12,500 nt of DNA from Leptospira weilii serovar Ranarum str. ICFT (GCF_000332415.1 NZ_AOHC02000015.1:1-12500), one strand, 5' to 3'. Numbered from the stretch's first letter, positions 1-7,495 are shown. Numbers and translations are program-made. Notes: generated by a model not told the origin, from the letters alone.

Positions 1-195
1 GTCATTCTAATGAACATTCATGATAATCCGTTTACTTTAAACGTATATATGGATTGTATTTGGATTCGGATTCGTTTTTTTCCGGTTTCGAAGGAATATT
101 CAGCTTTACTTAAGTATTGTAAAATCCAAATGAATGGGAAAAAAACCGAGCACACTTTCCACCAAGGATCTTCCTCAAATTAGGAAACCTGCGAT
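1..195. other. A+T-rich non-coding left edge
   Basis: I see no reading frame with convincing coding character here. The stretch is clearly richer in A+T than the tail genes that follow. It contains a small inverted repeat at 29-43 (CGTTT, loop ACTTT, AAACG) and the palindrome GAATATTC at 94-101. Hexamers loosely like a -10 box occur (for example TAAAAT at 120-125), but I could not pair them with a good -35 box. It may carry the promoter for the tail operon. That is inference from position only. Confidence 0.4.
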
Positions 196-299
196 TTGTT
201 AGGCGATCCTCTCGGATTTTTGAATTTCCGTAGGACAGGTGGAAATCCAGGTCTATCGAGTGCATTCCCGACGTTGTATTTGCGGGGACTCCGTCGTAA
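196..299 (+). pseudogene. Possible remnant of an upstream neck/head-closure gene
   Basis: A TTG at 196 follows AGGAAA (182-187) at good spacing. It opens a peptide starting MLGDPLGFLNFRRTGG, which reads like the beginning of a small phage neck or head-completion protein. The similarity is from memory only and the family is not identified. The frame then continues as poor-quality sequence, while the +2-shifted frame from about 240 reads WKSRSIECIPDVVFAGTPS and stops with TAA at 297-299, just 11 bases before the ATG of the next gene. The simplest reading is the two ends of a gene joined out of frame after an internal deletion. It could also be chance coding-like sequence in a leader. Confidence 0.3.
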
Positions 300-310
300 A
301 CTCCTCTTCG

Positions 311-835
311 ATGAATTTTCAGGACATACAGTCTGCGATGAATCAGATGATCGCGGAAATAAAAAAACCGGATCCGGCGATTCCTATGTATTTAGGCGAT
401 CATAATCTTGGTACGCCGCAATATCCGTATGGGGTTTATAAGATTCTTGAGTTGAATCAAGATTTAACGAAAAACGCTTCGAAACGAATCGAAGCGATCC
501 ACGCCGAAGGTTTCAAAGAAATCATCCGTAAAAATCAAAGGGCTTCCGTTCGTATTTCCTTTTTGCACGGAACGTCGATTGAAACTTGTTGGGACCTTTC
601 CGAAAAGGCGATGGATTGGTTCGATTCTTTGAACGGCCTGATCGAATGCGAGGAGTTCGGTATCACACCTTCGCTTGTCTCCGGTACCGCTCAAGACGAG
701 ACGGTTCTTTTGGACGCGAATCAATACGAATACAAGACGAGCTTCGATGTTTTATTTCAGTCGAGAAAATACAATGAAAAACAAGGCCAGTCAACCGCAA
801 GCGCACCAACGGTTGAGTATCAGGAGGAAACATGA
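311..835 (+). CDS. Putative phage neck / tail terminator protein
   Basis: This 174-residue protein is encoded directly upstream of the sheath gene, where contractile phages carry the protein that caps the tail and stops tube and sheath polymerisation. It has no signal peptide or membrane segment. It is mixed alpha/beta, with an N-terminal helix (MNFQDIQSAMNQMIAEI), a central SVRISFLHG strand and a C-terminal strand ending FDVLFQSRK, then a disordered QGQSTASAPT-rich tail. This pattern resembles gp12-like neck terminators, but the family call rests mainly on position and general fold. The start is uncertain: the frame is open further upstream (GTG at 239 and 260), but ATG 311 begins the first natural-looking helix. 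ATG 338, preceded by AGGACA, is another option. No good ribosome site precedes 311. The end overlaps the sheath start by four bases (ATGA). Confidence 0.6.
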   Translation: MNFQDIQSAMNQMIAEIKKPDPAIPMYLGDHNLGTPQYPYGVYKILELNQDLTKNASKRIEAIHAEGFKEIIRKNQRASVRISFLHGTSIETCWDLSEKAMDWFDSLNGLIECEEFGITPSLVSGTAQDETVLLDANQYEYKTSFDVLFQSRKYNEKQGQSTASAPTVEYQEET

Positions 836-2211
836 GCGCACAAACAATCTCTAAAATAGAACCGATCCGTATCAATCTATTTCTTAGAAATACGCCGGTC
901 TCTCAAATGGGATTCGGATTACCCTTGATTCTAGGAATCAAGGCTCCGACCTATTTCTTACAAGTATCAAGCGGATCTTCCGGTCTTATCTGGAAATCCG
1001 CAACTCCGGGGGTTTCAAACATTCACGTTAAGTATGTTGTCTCCGGAAATAACTCCGCGTTATCCGTCGTTAGGACCGGCACGGGAACGGAGGCGGACCC
1101 ATATGTAATTTCGGTTAACGTGGAAACGGACGGAGCCGGGGCTGCAACGTCTAACGCGCATCAGGTGAAACTGGCAGCGGAAGCGGCGGCCAACGTCGGA
1201 GGCGCTTCTAAGATTGTGGACGTGGAAGAGGTTGCAAACGCGGGTAACGGTATCGTGTCTTCCTTTCCTCAAACCGCTTTGAGTTATGAACGGTATATGG
1301 AAATTTCATCTGCGGATGATCTTTTAGAACTCGGTTTTACCTCTTCCGATAAGGAATATCTACAAGCGACGAGGGAATTTAGACAAACTCCGAGACCTAA
1401 GACGGCTGCGGTTTTTCTTCTTACTTCCTGGGCTTCCGCTCCCGAAGAAATTGCAAGCTTACGAAATTCCGGAAAGGACGCTTGGTTTAAAACGACCGCG
1501 ACAACTCACGACAAGTCCACAATACACGCGTTAGGCGACTATCTTGCTTCGATCGAAAAGATGTTTTTCGCATGCACGGACGATATCACCGCACTCGACG
1601 GAAGAAACTCCATCTGGGAATATTATACCTTGCATAAAAATCCGGATTCTTTTCCGGAAGCGGCTTGGGTGGGAAACACCGCGCCTCGCAGAGTCGGTTC
1701 GTATAACTACGCTTATCTTTCTTTGGACGGAGTTGAAAACTCGGGGTACACAAATTCACAAACGAGTTCCATATTTGCGGAAAACGGAAATTTGATCGTG
1801 GACTTCGGAGGAAGGCAGGTTCCTTATCCGGGAATTTCAACGGCGAAGGTGTATGCGGACGTTGTGGAAAATCGCGCCTGGTTGAAGGCACGACTGAGAG
1901 AAAACGTAACCGCACTTTTCTTAAACGCGGACGTGGTTCCTTATACGATTCAGGGAATTCAGATGATCGAGTCCCGTATGAGAGAGGTTTTTGCACAAGC
2001 GGGAGTTCAAGGGATCGTCGCTCCCGTGGAAACGGAAGCGGATAAGGCTCGTTCGGATCTCGGCGACTATCAGTATAAAATCAATCTTCCCGAAACGATA
2101 GACGAAATTCCGACAAACGATCGCAACAACCGGGTTCTTCCGAATATTACGTTTTCCTGTCGTTTGAGAGGCGCGATCAACGAAGTCGACATAGACGGCG
2201 AACTTACTTAA
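832..2211 (+). CDS. Contractile tail sheath protein (DUF3383-like)
   Basis: The sheath forms the outer contractile cylinder of the tail. The N-terminal segment GFGLPLILG (residues 27-35), the strand and helix around ERYMEISSADDLLELGF (about 153-169) followed by EFRQTPRPKTAAVFLL, the segment ENRAWLKARLRENVTALF (about 347-364), and the ending ITFSCRLRGAINEVDIDG match the DUF3383 branch of phage sheaths as I know it. Residues about 46-147 are an extra Gly/Ala/Ser-rich beta domain placed between the first strand and the core. It reads like an add-on surface domain (NIHVKYVVSGNNSALSV, then ETDGAGAATSNAHQVKL). The 459-residue length fits a sheath carrying one such insertion. A strong AGGAGG (822-827) precedes ATG 832, which overlaps the previous stop. 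Confidence 0.85.
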   Translation: MSAQTISKIEPIRINLFLRNTPVSQMGFGLPLILGIKAPTYFLQVSSGSSGLIWKSATPGVSNIHVKYVVSGNNSALSVVRTGTGTEADPYVISVNVETDGAGAATSNAHQVKLAAEAAANVGGASKIVDVEEVANAGNGIVSSFPQTALSYERYMEISSADDLLELGFTSSDKEYLQATREFRQTPRPKTAAVFLLTSWASAPEEIASLRNSGKDAWFKTTATTHDKSTIHALGDYLASIEKMFFACTDDITALDGRNSIWEYYTLHKNPDSFPEAAWVGNTAPRRVGSYNYAYLSLDGVENSGYTNSQTSSIFAENGNLIVDFGGRQVPYPGISTAKVYADVVENRAWLKARLRENVTALFLNADVVPYTIQGIQMIESRMREVFAQAGVQGIVAPVETEADKARSDLGDYQYKINLPETIDEIPTNDRNNRVLPNITFSCRLRGAINEVDIDGELT

Positions 2212-2222
2212 GGAGAAATTCA

Positions 2223-2633
2223 ATGAATGGCATTTGGGATCCGAAGAAATTAAACGTTAACTGCAACGGAAGAGACGTTTCCGGTATGAGTCAAGCCGAC
2301 GGTTTTTTTAAAATCGAACCGGTTACTAAGGAATACATTCTATCTCAGGTCGGAATCAAAGGGGATTGGAATATCTCCGAAGTGTACGACGGAAGAGTAA
2401 AACTAACGGTCTCTCTTATGGGGGATTCTCCCGAAAACGAATTCTTTTTCGCTATGGGCGAAGGACGTCTGCCCTGCGTTTTTACGATTAAGGATAAAAG
2501 CGACGGGGGAATGCTCGGTTTCTCCGCACAGGGAAGAGTTTGGGAAAGACCGAACATCGAAAAGGGAAAAGAATACAAGGATAGAACCTGGGTATTCCTT
2601 TTGCCCGATTATAAGGGAGTTTTAACCGCATGA
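2223..2633 (+). CDS. Tail tube protein (DUF3277-like)
   Basis: This 136-residue, beta-rich protein lies immediately after the sheath, the standard place of the inner tube subunit. The openings NGIWDPKKLNVNCNGRDVSG and QADGFFKIEP, the central TVSLMGDSPENEFF, and the late FTIKDKSDGGMLGFSAQGRVWERP fit the DUF3277 family. That family accompanies DUF3383 sheaths and is taken to form the tube that the sheath drives through the target envelope. There is no Cys pair or membrane segment beyond what a tube needs. AAGGAG (2211-2216) precedes ATG 2223 at good spacing, and the stop overlaps the next start (ATGA at 2630). Confidence 0.75.
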   Translation: MNGIWDPKKLNVNCNGRDVSGMSQADGFFKIEPVTKEYILSQVGIKGDWNISEVYDGRVKLTVSLMGDSPENEFFFAMGEGRLPCVFTIKDKSDGGMLGFSAQGRVWERPNIEKGKEYKDRTWVFLLPDYKGVLTA

Positions 2634-3019
2634 CCGAACAAATAACAACTAAAATATCTAATATTCAAGAAAGTGAATTTATCGGTAAAAATAGAATCGA
2701 GTCGGAAACCAGGACGAATCCCGCGGAGCCGATTCTGGAAACCGTGGACGACGACGCGAGGGTCGCACAGATCCATTTTGTGGACGGAAGAAAATACAAA
2801 CTGCAACATCCGGGTAATCGAAAAGCCCTTCGTTGGAGACAGGAATCCATTTCCTTAACCGAAGGACTGAATCAGGACAAGCTGCTTGATAAGTTTTTTA
2901 AGTTTTGCGTAAGTTCCGTAGGACATTCGTTCGAGCCTACGTTAGACACGATTGAGCCGAACCACGTGGAGGTGTGGTTGCGCCTCGCGAATCGATTTCT
3001 TAAGTGGGAGTTGGAATAG
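2630..3019 (+). CDS. Tail assembly chaperone, upstream frame
   Basis: A 129-residue protein sits between tube and tape-measure genes, where contractile and long non-contractile tails encode the chaperone that holds the tape measure during tube assembly. It has a polar, A+T-rich N-terminus, then a beta segment DARVAQIHFVDGRKYKLQHP (about 45-64), and a helical C-terminal half. This resembles other phage tail chaperones in layout rather than in any motif I can name. It ends at TAG 3017-3019 in the sequence LKWELE, while good coding sequence continues without a gap in another frame. The first about 70 bases (2633-2700) are noticeably richer in A+T than the rest, which may mark a recombined N-terminus. 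AGGGAG (2614-2619) precedes the start. Confidence 0.65.
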   Translation: MTEQITTKISNIQESEFIGKNRIESETRTNPAEPILETVDDDARVAQIHFVDGRKYKLQHPGNRKALRWRQESISLTEGLNQDKLLDKFFKFCVSSVGHSFEPTLDTIEPNHVEVWLRLANRFLKWELE

Positions 3020-3020
3020 A
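2996..3020 (+). other. Candidate +1 frameshift region in the chaperone gene
   Basis: Both the upstream frame (open to the TAG at 3017) and the downstream frame (open from 2946) can be read here. Moving from the first to the second requires +1 (or -2). Two places stand out. CTT AAG at 2999-3004 would let a Leu-tRNA move from CTT to TTA, the slip used at the yeast Ty1 CTT AGG C site. Alternatively, skipping the single T at 3017 joins LKWELE to RKFPEF without interruption. No hairpin stimulator is obvious. An ordinary one-base insertion at 3017 gives the same picture. Confidence 0.4.
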
Positions 3021-3062
3021 AAATTTCCGGAGTTTGGGGAACTTCCTTCCGTTGAAGAATGG

Positions 3063-3281
3063 ATGAAATGGATCGATGAAGAGGTCGATCGAGAGATGTT
3101 TCTTTGGCAGCCTTTCATCCTCGGTGCGGCGCATTTTACTCGAAACGATATCGAAAATGCGCCCACCGTTTTATATCTGAAAATAATGGAAGTGATTGAT
3201 CGAAGAAAAAAAAGAGAAGCGGAAGAAAAGGCGGAAGAGTTGAAGTTTTTGGCGAAGTTAATTCGGGGAATCGACTTCTAA
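3063..3281 (+). CDS. Tail assembly chaperone, downstream frame (C-terminal part)
   Basis: This frame encodes a highly charged, helical segment (EEVDREMFLWQPFILGAAHF, then RRKKREAEEKAEELKFLAKL). Its position before the tape measure matches the C-terminal extension made by translational frameshifting in the G/GT-type chaperones of many phages. Coding-like sequence (KFPEFGELPSVEEW) begins about 40 bases before the first ATG at 3063, and that ATG lacks a good ribosome site. Independent initiation therefore looks less likely than fusion to the 2630-3019 frame near 3016. The fused product would have about 217 residues. A TTG at 2952 is a formal alternative start but would use unusual codons (AGG, TGT, TGC). 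If the shift is not programmed, the gene is broken. Confidence 0.6.
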   Translation: MKWIDEEVDREMFLWQPFILGAAHFTRNDIENAPTVLYLKIMEVIDRRKKREAEEKAEELKFLAKLIRGIDF

Positions 3282-3289
3282 AGGTCGAT
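3270..3289 (+). other. Hairpin between chaperone and tape-measure genes
   Basis: ATCGACTT and AGGTCGAT pair as an 8-bp stem (one G-T pair) around the 4-base loop CTAA, and the loop region contains the stop codon at 3279-3281. No T-tract follows, so it is not a typical terminator. It lies 28 bases before the tape-measure ATG and could damp translation or protect a processed end. The role is inference. Confidence 0.4.
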
Positions 3290-3317
3290 CGGAATCATCA
3301 TAGGAAAAGATAAAAGT

Positions 3318-5027
3318 ATGGCAGCGCGAGAATTGAACATAGTAGTCAAATTGAATATAGATTCGATCGATTTTGAGAACGAGGTCTCTCAGGAATTGAA
3401 GGTTTTACGATCTCAGATCGTGGAATTTTCGGACTCCATCGATTTTTTTTCCAAATCCGGCGCCGAAGCTATGAAAAAATTCGGAGAGTCCATCGGCGAT
3501 TCTCTTACGGGAAACGCGGAACCGGCTTTAACAAGACTCGCAAAAAATCTAAGAACTACCGAGTCCGATCTGATCGGTTTGATTTCAAAAACGAAGGGGA
3601 ATCTAAAACTCGAACAAGAATTTCAAACAACCGCAAGGGCGGCCGGTCTCACCGACGGCGAGATCAAAAAGATAAATCGGGATTTGGAAACTTCAAATCG
3701 TATAACCGCGTTTCTTGCGGCTTCGATGAGAAAGGTCGGCGCCGCCGCCTTGGATTTTGCCGTTTCTTTCGTTTCGGCTTCCGTCGAAGCGGGACTTGCA
3801 TTAGAAAAACAGAATATGATTCTTGAAAATCTTTCCGGTTCGGAATATCCGAAACTAAAGGAAGCGATCGACGCGACGATCGAAAGTTCCAAAGGATTGG
3901 CAAACCAAAAACAACTGACGGAGGTCGCAAACGACGCGATCAAGGCCGGAGTTTCTATGGATTTTATTTCCAAGAACCTATCCGGACTTCAACGGGTTTC
4001 CGCCGTTGCCGGAAAGGATATGTCCACGTCGATGACCGAAGCCTACGACGCCATTCAAACCGGCTCGGATGATTTCCTAAAAAACAACGGCGTTTTGTTT
4101 GCGTCCTATTCGAAAGAATTCGCACAAATCAATCAATCCGGTATGTCCGAAGCGGCCAAACGAATCGATAGAGAAAAACTCGTCTCTGCGGCGTTAAGCG
4201 AAAATTCCGCATTACAATCCGCTTATGGAGCCCACGTAGGGACCTCCTCCGCCATTTTGGAAAGGTTCACCACAATTATCGACGGCTTAAAGGCGAGTTT
4301 CGGAAATCTGATTCTGGACGCACTGCGTCCGTTTTTAAACGCATTCATTCAAATATTTGAATATTTTACGATAGGAGAACAAGCCTCGAATCGTTTGAAG
4401 GGGGCTTTGGTCGTATTGGGAAGTGTGGTCGTGGGTGCGTTAGTCGCAATCGCTATAGCTTCGGATGTAACGATTGCCTCTCTCTTTTCGATGGCTGCTG
4501 CGGGTTGGGCCGCAATTGCGCCTTGGATTCCGTTTATCGTGATCGGACTCGCCGTCGCTGCGGTGATCGCCGGAATCATCCTACTCGTTCAGGATCTTCT
4601 TACATGGATGGAAGGAGGGGAGTCCGTGATCGGAAAATTCCTAGGCGATTCCAAGAATGCGGTGGGAGACACGACTCGGTCCGAGCAGGCTAACAATGCG
4701 AAGGCGGCAGTCGATGCGCAGAAATTTTCGCTCTTGAATATGACGCCCGGATTTCCTCCGAACGGCGGATTTAATTTTCCAAAAGGAACCGCAGGAAGCG
4801 ACGGGCCTCCGCTTTCAAACGTATATACACTTCCCATCCAACCTCCGAGCCAAAACGAATCGAATTCCTGCTGCGGAGGAATCGTCGTAAATATCGCAAA
4901 AGTAATGTTAGGCGGCGGATCCTCGGAGAAAGACGCAAGGTTGTTTGCGGATTACTTGGAGAAGGAATTGGAAAAAATCTCCGTTAAAATCGGACTCGAA
5001 TCGGGCCTGTCGCCGGAGGTAATCTAA
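3318..5027 (+). CDS. Tail tape measure protein
   Basis: The tape measure sets tail length and is later expelled toward the target membrane. This 569-residue protein has an N-terminal polar helical part (KLNIDSIDFENEV, residues about 10-22), a long alpha-helical Ala/Ser/Lys-rich middle (about 90-340) and a strongly hydrophobic region at about 362-425 with two or three membrane-spanning-type stretches. These are followed by LLVQDLLTWMEGGESVIGKF, a tape-measure signature. The C-terminus has a Gly/Pro linker, an unusual CC pair (SNSCCGGIVVNIAKVMLGG) and a final amphipathic helix. At roughly 1.5 angstroms per residue it allows a tail of at most about 85 nm, a short contractile tail. AGGAAA (3302-3307) lies upstream of ATG 3318. 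Confidence 0.88.
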   Translation: MAARELNIVVKLNIDSIDFENEVSQELKVLRSQIVEFSDSIDFFSKSGAEAMKKFGESIGDSLTGNAEPALTRLAKNLRTTESDLIGLISKTKGNLKLEQEFQTTARAAGLTDGEIKKINRDLETSNRITAFLAASMRKVGAAALDFAVSFVSASVEAGLALEKQNMILENLSGSEYPKLKEAIDATIESSKGLANQKQLTEVANDAIKAGVSMDFISKNLSGLQRVSAVAGKDMSTSMTEAYDAIQTGSDDFLKNNGVLFASYSKEFAQINQSGMSEAAKRIDREKLVSAALSENSALQSAYGAHVGTSSAILERFTTIIDGLKASFGNLILDALRPFLNAFIQIFEYFTIGEQASNRLKGALVVLGSVVVGALVAIAIASDVTIASLFSMAAAGWAAIAPWIPFIVIGLAVAAVIAGIILLVQDLLTWMEGGESVIGKFLGDSKNAVGDTTRSEQANNAKAAVDAQKFSLLNMTPGFPPNGGFNFPKGTAGSDGPPLSNVYTLPIQPPSQNESNSCCGGIVVNIAKVMLGGGSSEKDARLFADYLEKELEKISVKIGLESGLSPEVI

Positions 5028-5665
5028 TGGGAATTTTAACCGGAAGAGATAGAATCGCGCTCACGGACGGCGACGACGAAGTTGAATTGAACGTTTCTCT
5101 GGATCTTCATCATACGTATCCTGCGGAGATCACCCGTCATACGGTGGAAAAGGAAATCGGAATGACCTCGATCACGGACCATGTGATTCCGGGACAAAGA
5201 GGGATCACGTTAAACGCTCTTTTGTCTTCCTCCACTTCCGTTCTGTCTTTATCACGCACGACTGTGGAAGAAAAATTGGATATTCTCGTCCGTTGGCAAT
5301 CTTCGGGTGCGTTAGTCACTCTTTTGGGCTACGGAACGGGAGGGATTATCGGAAAAATTTTGTCCATGTTGCCGTCCGTCTTTCGATATGTGGAACCGAG
5401 CGATCCCGATAACCGGTATCTGGGAAGATCCACGGACGAAATCCCGAATCTTATAATCGGAGATTTGAATATTCAAGAAACGAAAGATACCGGAGACGAT
5501 GTCGCAATGAGCGTTTCCTTGTTTCCCGTTTTGATCGCGGAAGCGAAAACGAGGCAATTGAGAAGCGTGAAATCCGCCGGAGGCAGAACTCCGCAAAAAC
5601 AAACAAAAACGGGAAATCCTCCTCCCGTTAAATCCACGAGTTGGTTGGGGTCCTTTTTTCAATGA
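5027..5665 (+). CDS. Dit-like baseplate/distal tail protein
   Basis: This 212-residue protein follows the tape measure. Its N-terminal half has the pattern of Dit-like N-terminal domains: a target region (LHHTYPAEITRHTVEKEIGM, about residues 26-45), SITDHVIPGQRGITLNALLS (about 47-66), a helix that sets a window size (TVEEKLDILVRWQSSG) and a late strand (IPNLIIGDLNIQETKDTGDD). Such proteins form the ring that joins the end of the tube to the hub. The last about 35 residues are basic and Pro-rich (TPQKQTKTGNPPPVKSTS) and probably disordered. GGAGG (5015-5019) precedes ATG 5027, which overlaps the tape-measure stop as TAATG. Confidence 0.72.
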   Translation: MGILTGRDRIALTDGDDEVELNVSLDLHHTYPAEITRHTVEKEIGMTSITDHVIPGQRGITLNALLSSSTSVLSLSRTTVEEKLDILVRWQSSGALVTLLGYGTGGIIGKILSMLPSVFRYVEPSDPDNRYLGRSTDEIPNLIIGDLNIQETKDTGDDVAMSVSLFPVLIAEAKTRQLRSVKSAGGRTPQKQTKTGNPPPVKSTSWLGSFFQ

Positions 5666-6000
5666 AAGAGTACAGATATTTACCGGTCGATCCGAATACA
5701 TTCCCGATTCGTTATACGTATACGATCGGAGTTAATGAATATGAATTTGAATTCGCACATAATAAAATCGAAAATTTCATCACGGTCGTAGTTCGGGATC
5801 AGGATGATAAGAATCTTTTCTCGTCCAGATTGGTTTACGGAGTACCGTTGAATCACGCGGTGGTGGACGGTTTTCCGGTAACGATTCTTTTAACTCCGTT
5901 CGATCTGGACGATTATCACAGGGAAGAATTTACGGATATCCCCGTGAATCTCGAAACTTTCGGAGCGGGCGTAAAAATTTATATAGGAGTTAAAGAATGA
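5662..6000 (+). CDS. Baseplate plug family protein
   Basis: This compact 112-residue beta protein has the layout of the baseplate plug family described from the cyanophage Pam3 baseplate: a start rich in YRYLPVDPNTFPIRYTYTIG, a central NFITVVVRDQDDKNLFSSRL strand pair, then GVPLNHAV and a final YIGVKE strand. The family closes the channel between tube and hub. Its place between the Dit-like and hub genes is the conserved one. ATG 5662 is chosen because it overlaps the previous stop (ATGA). The frame is open a few codons further up from TTG 5641, but that would begin inside the preceding gene. The ribosome site is weak, so translation probably relies on coupling. Confidence 0.7.
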   Translation: MKEYRYLPVDPNTFPIRYTYTIGVNEYEFEFAHNKIENFITVVVRDQDDKNLFSSRLVYGVPLNHAVVDGFPVTILLTPFDLDDYHREEFTDIPVNLETFGAGVKIYIGVKE

Positions 6001-6815
6001 ACGGAAATCCGAAACTGTTCGGTCGTGTCGCTTCTTTGGAAATTCTTCCGAAAGTCGGGTTGGGAAAAGAATTCCGTTATCCGCCTTTCGATCTCGAATT
6101 TGAAACTGAATTAGATAAATTGAATTTAACCAAGGTGACTTTGTACAACGTAAACGAAGACACCGTCCGATTGGTCGGCGCAAAATCGAAAGGAAAAGGA
6201 TTCCAATATCCGACGGCTTTGTTAAACGCGGGTTATAAGGATGAAAACGGACTCGTCGTTTCGGGTGAAGTGATTCTTCCCAAATTCAAACGGGAAGGAA
6301 CGGAAAAAAAATTGGAGTTTCAAATCAGCGGGAACGCGGGCTCTTGGAGCGGTTTTTATATTATGAAAACATATACCAATCTTCCGGCTCAAACCGTGAT
6401 TCTGGATATTTTGAACCAGGGAAATATAAAACCCGGAAGGATTACTTTGGGCGAGAATAAAATCGTCAACTTCAGCGCCAATACTACGTTAGGCGATTGT
6501 ATACGCCGTTTTTGTAATTTAACAAAATCTGAATATTGGTTTCAAGACGGATTTCTCCATATAGATTCGCGGAATCCTTCAAAAAAGAACAGCGGCATTT
6601 ATCTGGATCATTCTTCGGGACTGATCGGCGTTCCCGAAAAAGGACGGAAGACCTGGAAGGTTACGAGTCTTTTTCGGCACAAATTCAAGAAGAATACGGT
6701 CATCACCGTAAAGGGAGGAGGACTCGATTCGGAATGTAGGATCGTAAGCGGAAAACATAAATTTTCAACGTTCGATTCCTCGAATTACTCCGAATTGGAG
6801 GTGTTACCGATATGA
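5997..6815 (+). CDS. Baseplate hub protein (gp27/gp44-like)
   Basis: This 272-residue protein has the strand pattern of baseplate hub proteins that form the trimeric ring under the tube and hold the spike. An early part includes FRYPPFDLEFETELDKLNL and VTLYNVNEDTVRLV (residues about 26-60), then ALLNAGYKDENGLVVSGEV (about 75-93), the usual segment of hubs where the ring strands meet. A middle part contains TNLPAQTVILDIL and TLGDCIRRFCNLTKSEYWFQDGF-type sequence (about 165-190), and the last strand reads KKNTVITVKGGG. The family assignment rests on this pattern and on position just before the spike gene. AGGAG (5985-5989) precedes ATG 5997. Both ends overlap neighbours. Confidence 0.68.
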   Translation: MNGNPKLFGRVASLEILPKVGLGKEFRYPPFDLEFETELDKLNLTKVTLYNVNEDTVRLVGAKSKGKGFQYPTALLNAGYKDENGLVVSGEVILPKFKREGTEKKLEFQISGNAGSWSGFYIMKTYTNLPAQTVILDILNQGNIKPGRITLGENKIVNFSANTTLGDCIRRFCNLTKSEYWFQDGFLHIDSRNPSKKNSGIYLDHSSGLIGVPEKGRKTWKVTSLFRHKFKKNTVITVKGGGLDSECRIVSGKHKFSTFDSSNYSELEVLPI

Positions 6816-7495
6816 AATTGGACGAAGCGATATTGGGAGCGATTCAAAACAACTTATCCAAAATTCAAGTCGGACTTCCCGGAGTCGTGGAATCCTTCGA
6901 TCCTATCGAGATGACGGCTAACGTTAGAATTCCTTTTAAAAAGGAGGATGGACTCGGAGAGGAGAAATCCTTTCCGGTTCTTTCCGGCATTCGGGTAGGT
7001 AGTCTTTGGGCGGGGGATTTTTATATCAAACCCGATTATAAACGCGGCGATAAGGTCTGGGTGTCCTTTTCCACACACGATATTTCCGACGCGATTTGCG
7101 GAGTGGATTCGGTCGTTTCCGATTCCCTTTTCGATCTTCAGAGCGCCTGTGTGGTCGGCGGATTTAAAGGGAAAGCGGATTTGCCGGCCGTTACCGCAAA
7201 CAAACCGGGACTCGTCATAGGACACAAACAAGGAAAATCATTCATACAGATGGAAGGGGATACGATCAAAATTCAAGGCGGTTTGATCGACATTACCGAA
7301 TATTCGGTGTTAGGCGAGTCTTTGGTCGAGTTTATGAAATTATGGATCGACGTTTTTTTAAATAATTCCGCTTCGTTTACCACAAACACGGTCCCCGGTT
7401 CTCCCGCGGGTCTTGCGCCTTCCGTCATTTCTCAACTGAATATTAGAAAAGCCGAAGTGGAACAAATTCTTTCGGGAAAGGTTAAAATGGGATGA
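6812..7495 (+). CDS. Membrane-puncturing spike, Gp138 family
   Basis: The spike sits on the hub and pierces the target membrane on contraction. The N-terminal about 130 residues have the Gp138 OB-fold pattern: PGVVESFDPIEMTANVRIPF (about 24-43), FPVLSGIRVGSLWAGDFYI, then KRGDKVWVSFSTHDISDAI. A short beta region follows (MEGDTIKIQGGLIDITEYSV, about 149-168), then a C-terminal helix and linker. It is much shorter than VgrG- or T4 gp5-type spikes and has no lysozyme domain. I see no PAAR motif, and none of the His-X-His metal sites known at the tip of the phi92 spike, so the tip chemistry is unclear. GGAGG (6797-6801) precedes ATG 6812. Confidence 0.82.
   Translation: MKLDEAILGAIQNNLSKIQVGLPGVVESFDPIEMTANVRIPFKKEDGLGEEKSFPVLSGIRVGSLWAGDFYIKPDYKRGDKVWVSFSTHDISDAICGVDSVVSDSLFDLQSACVVGGFKGKADLPAVTANKPGLVIGHKQGKSFIQMEGDTIKIQGGLIDITEYSVLGESLVEFMKLWIDVFLNNSASFTTNTVPGSPAGLAPSVISQLNIRKAEVEQILSGKVKMG

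Noticed and set aside
1..195. Attachment-site pair with the right flank
   Set aside because: Visual comparison of both edges gave only short A+T-rich similarities (for example ACTTAAAC-like strings), no direct repeat long enough to call an att site.
1586..1996. 136-codon minus-strand frame inside the sheath gene
   Set aside because: It lies wholly opposite a well-supported sheath gene, has Arg/Pro-rich, unnatural composition and no ribosome site. It is a shadow frame.
3623..3973. 116-codon minus-strand frame opposite the tape measure
   Set aside because: It has low-complexity Ala/Ser/Phe content that mirrors the helical tape-measure codons, with no independent support.
3318..5027. Tape measure as an effector or toxin carrier
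   Set aside because: The C-terminal CC pair and hydrophobic region are unusual, but no enzymatic domain or toxin motif is visible. An ordinary tape measure explains the protein.
5312..5701. 129-codon minus-strand frame across the Dit-like/plug junction
   Set aside because: It overlaps two coupled genes in antisense and shows no domain pattern.
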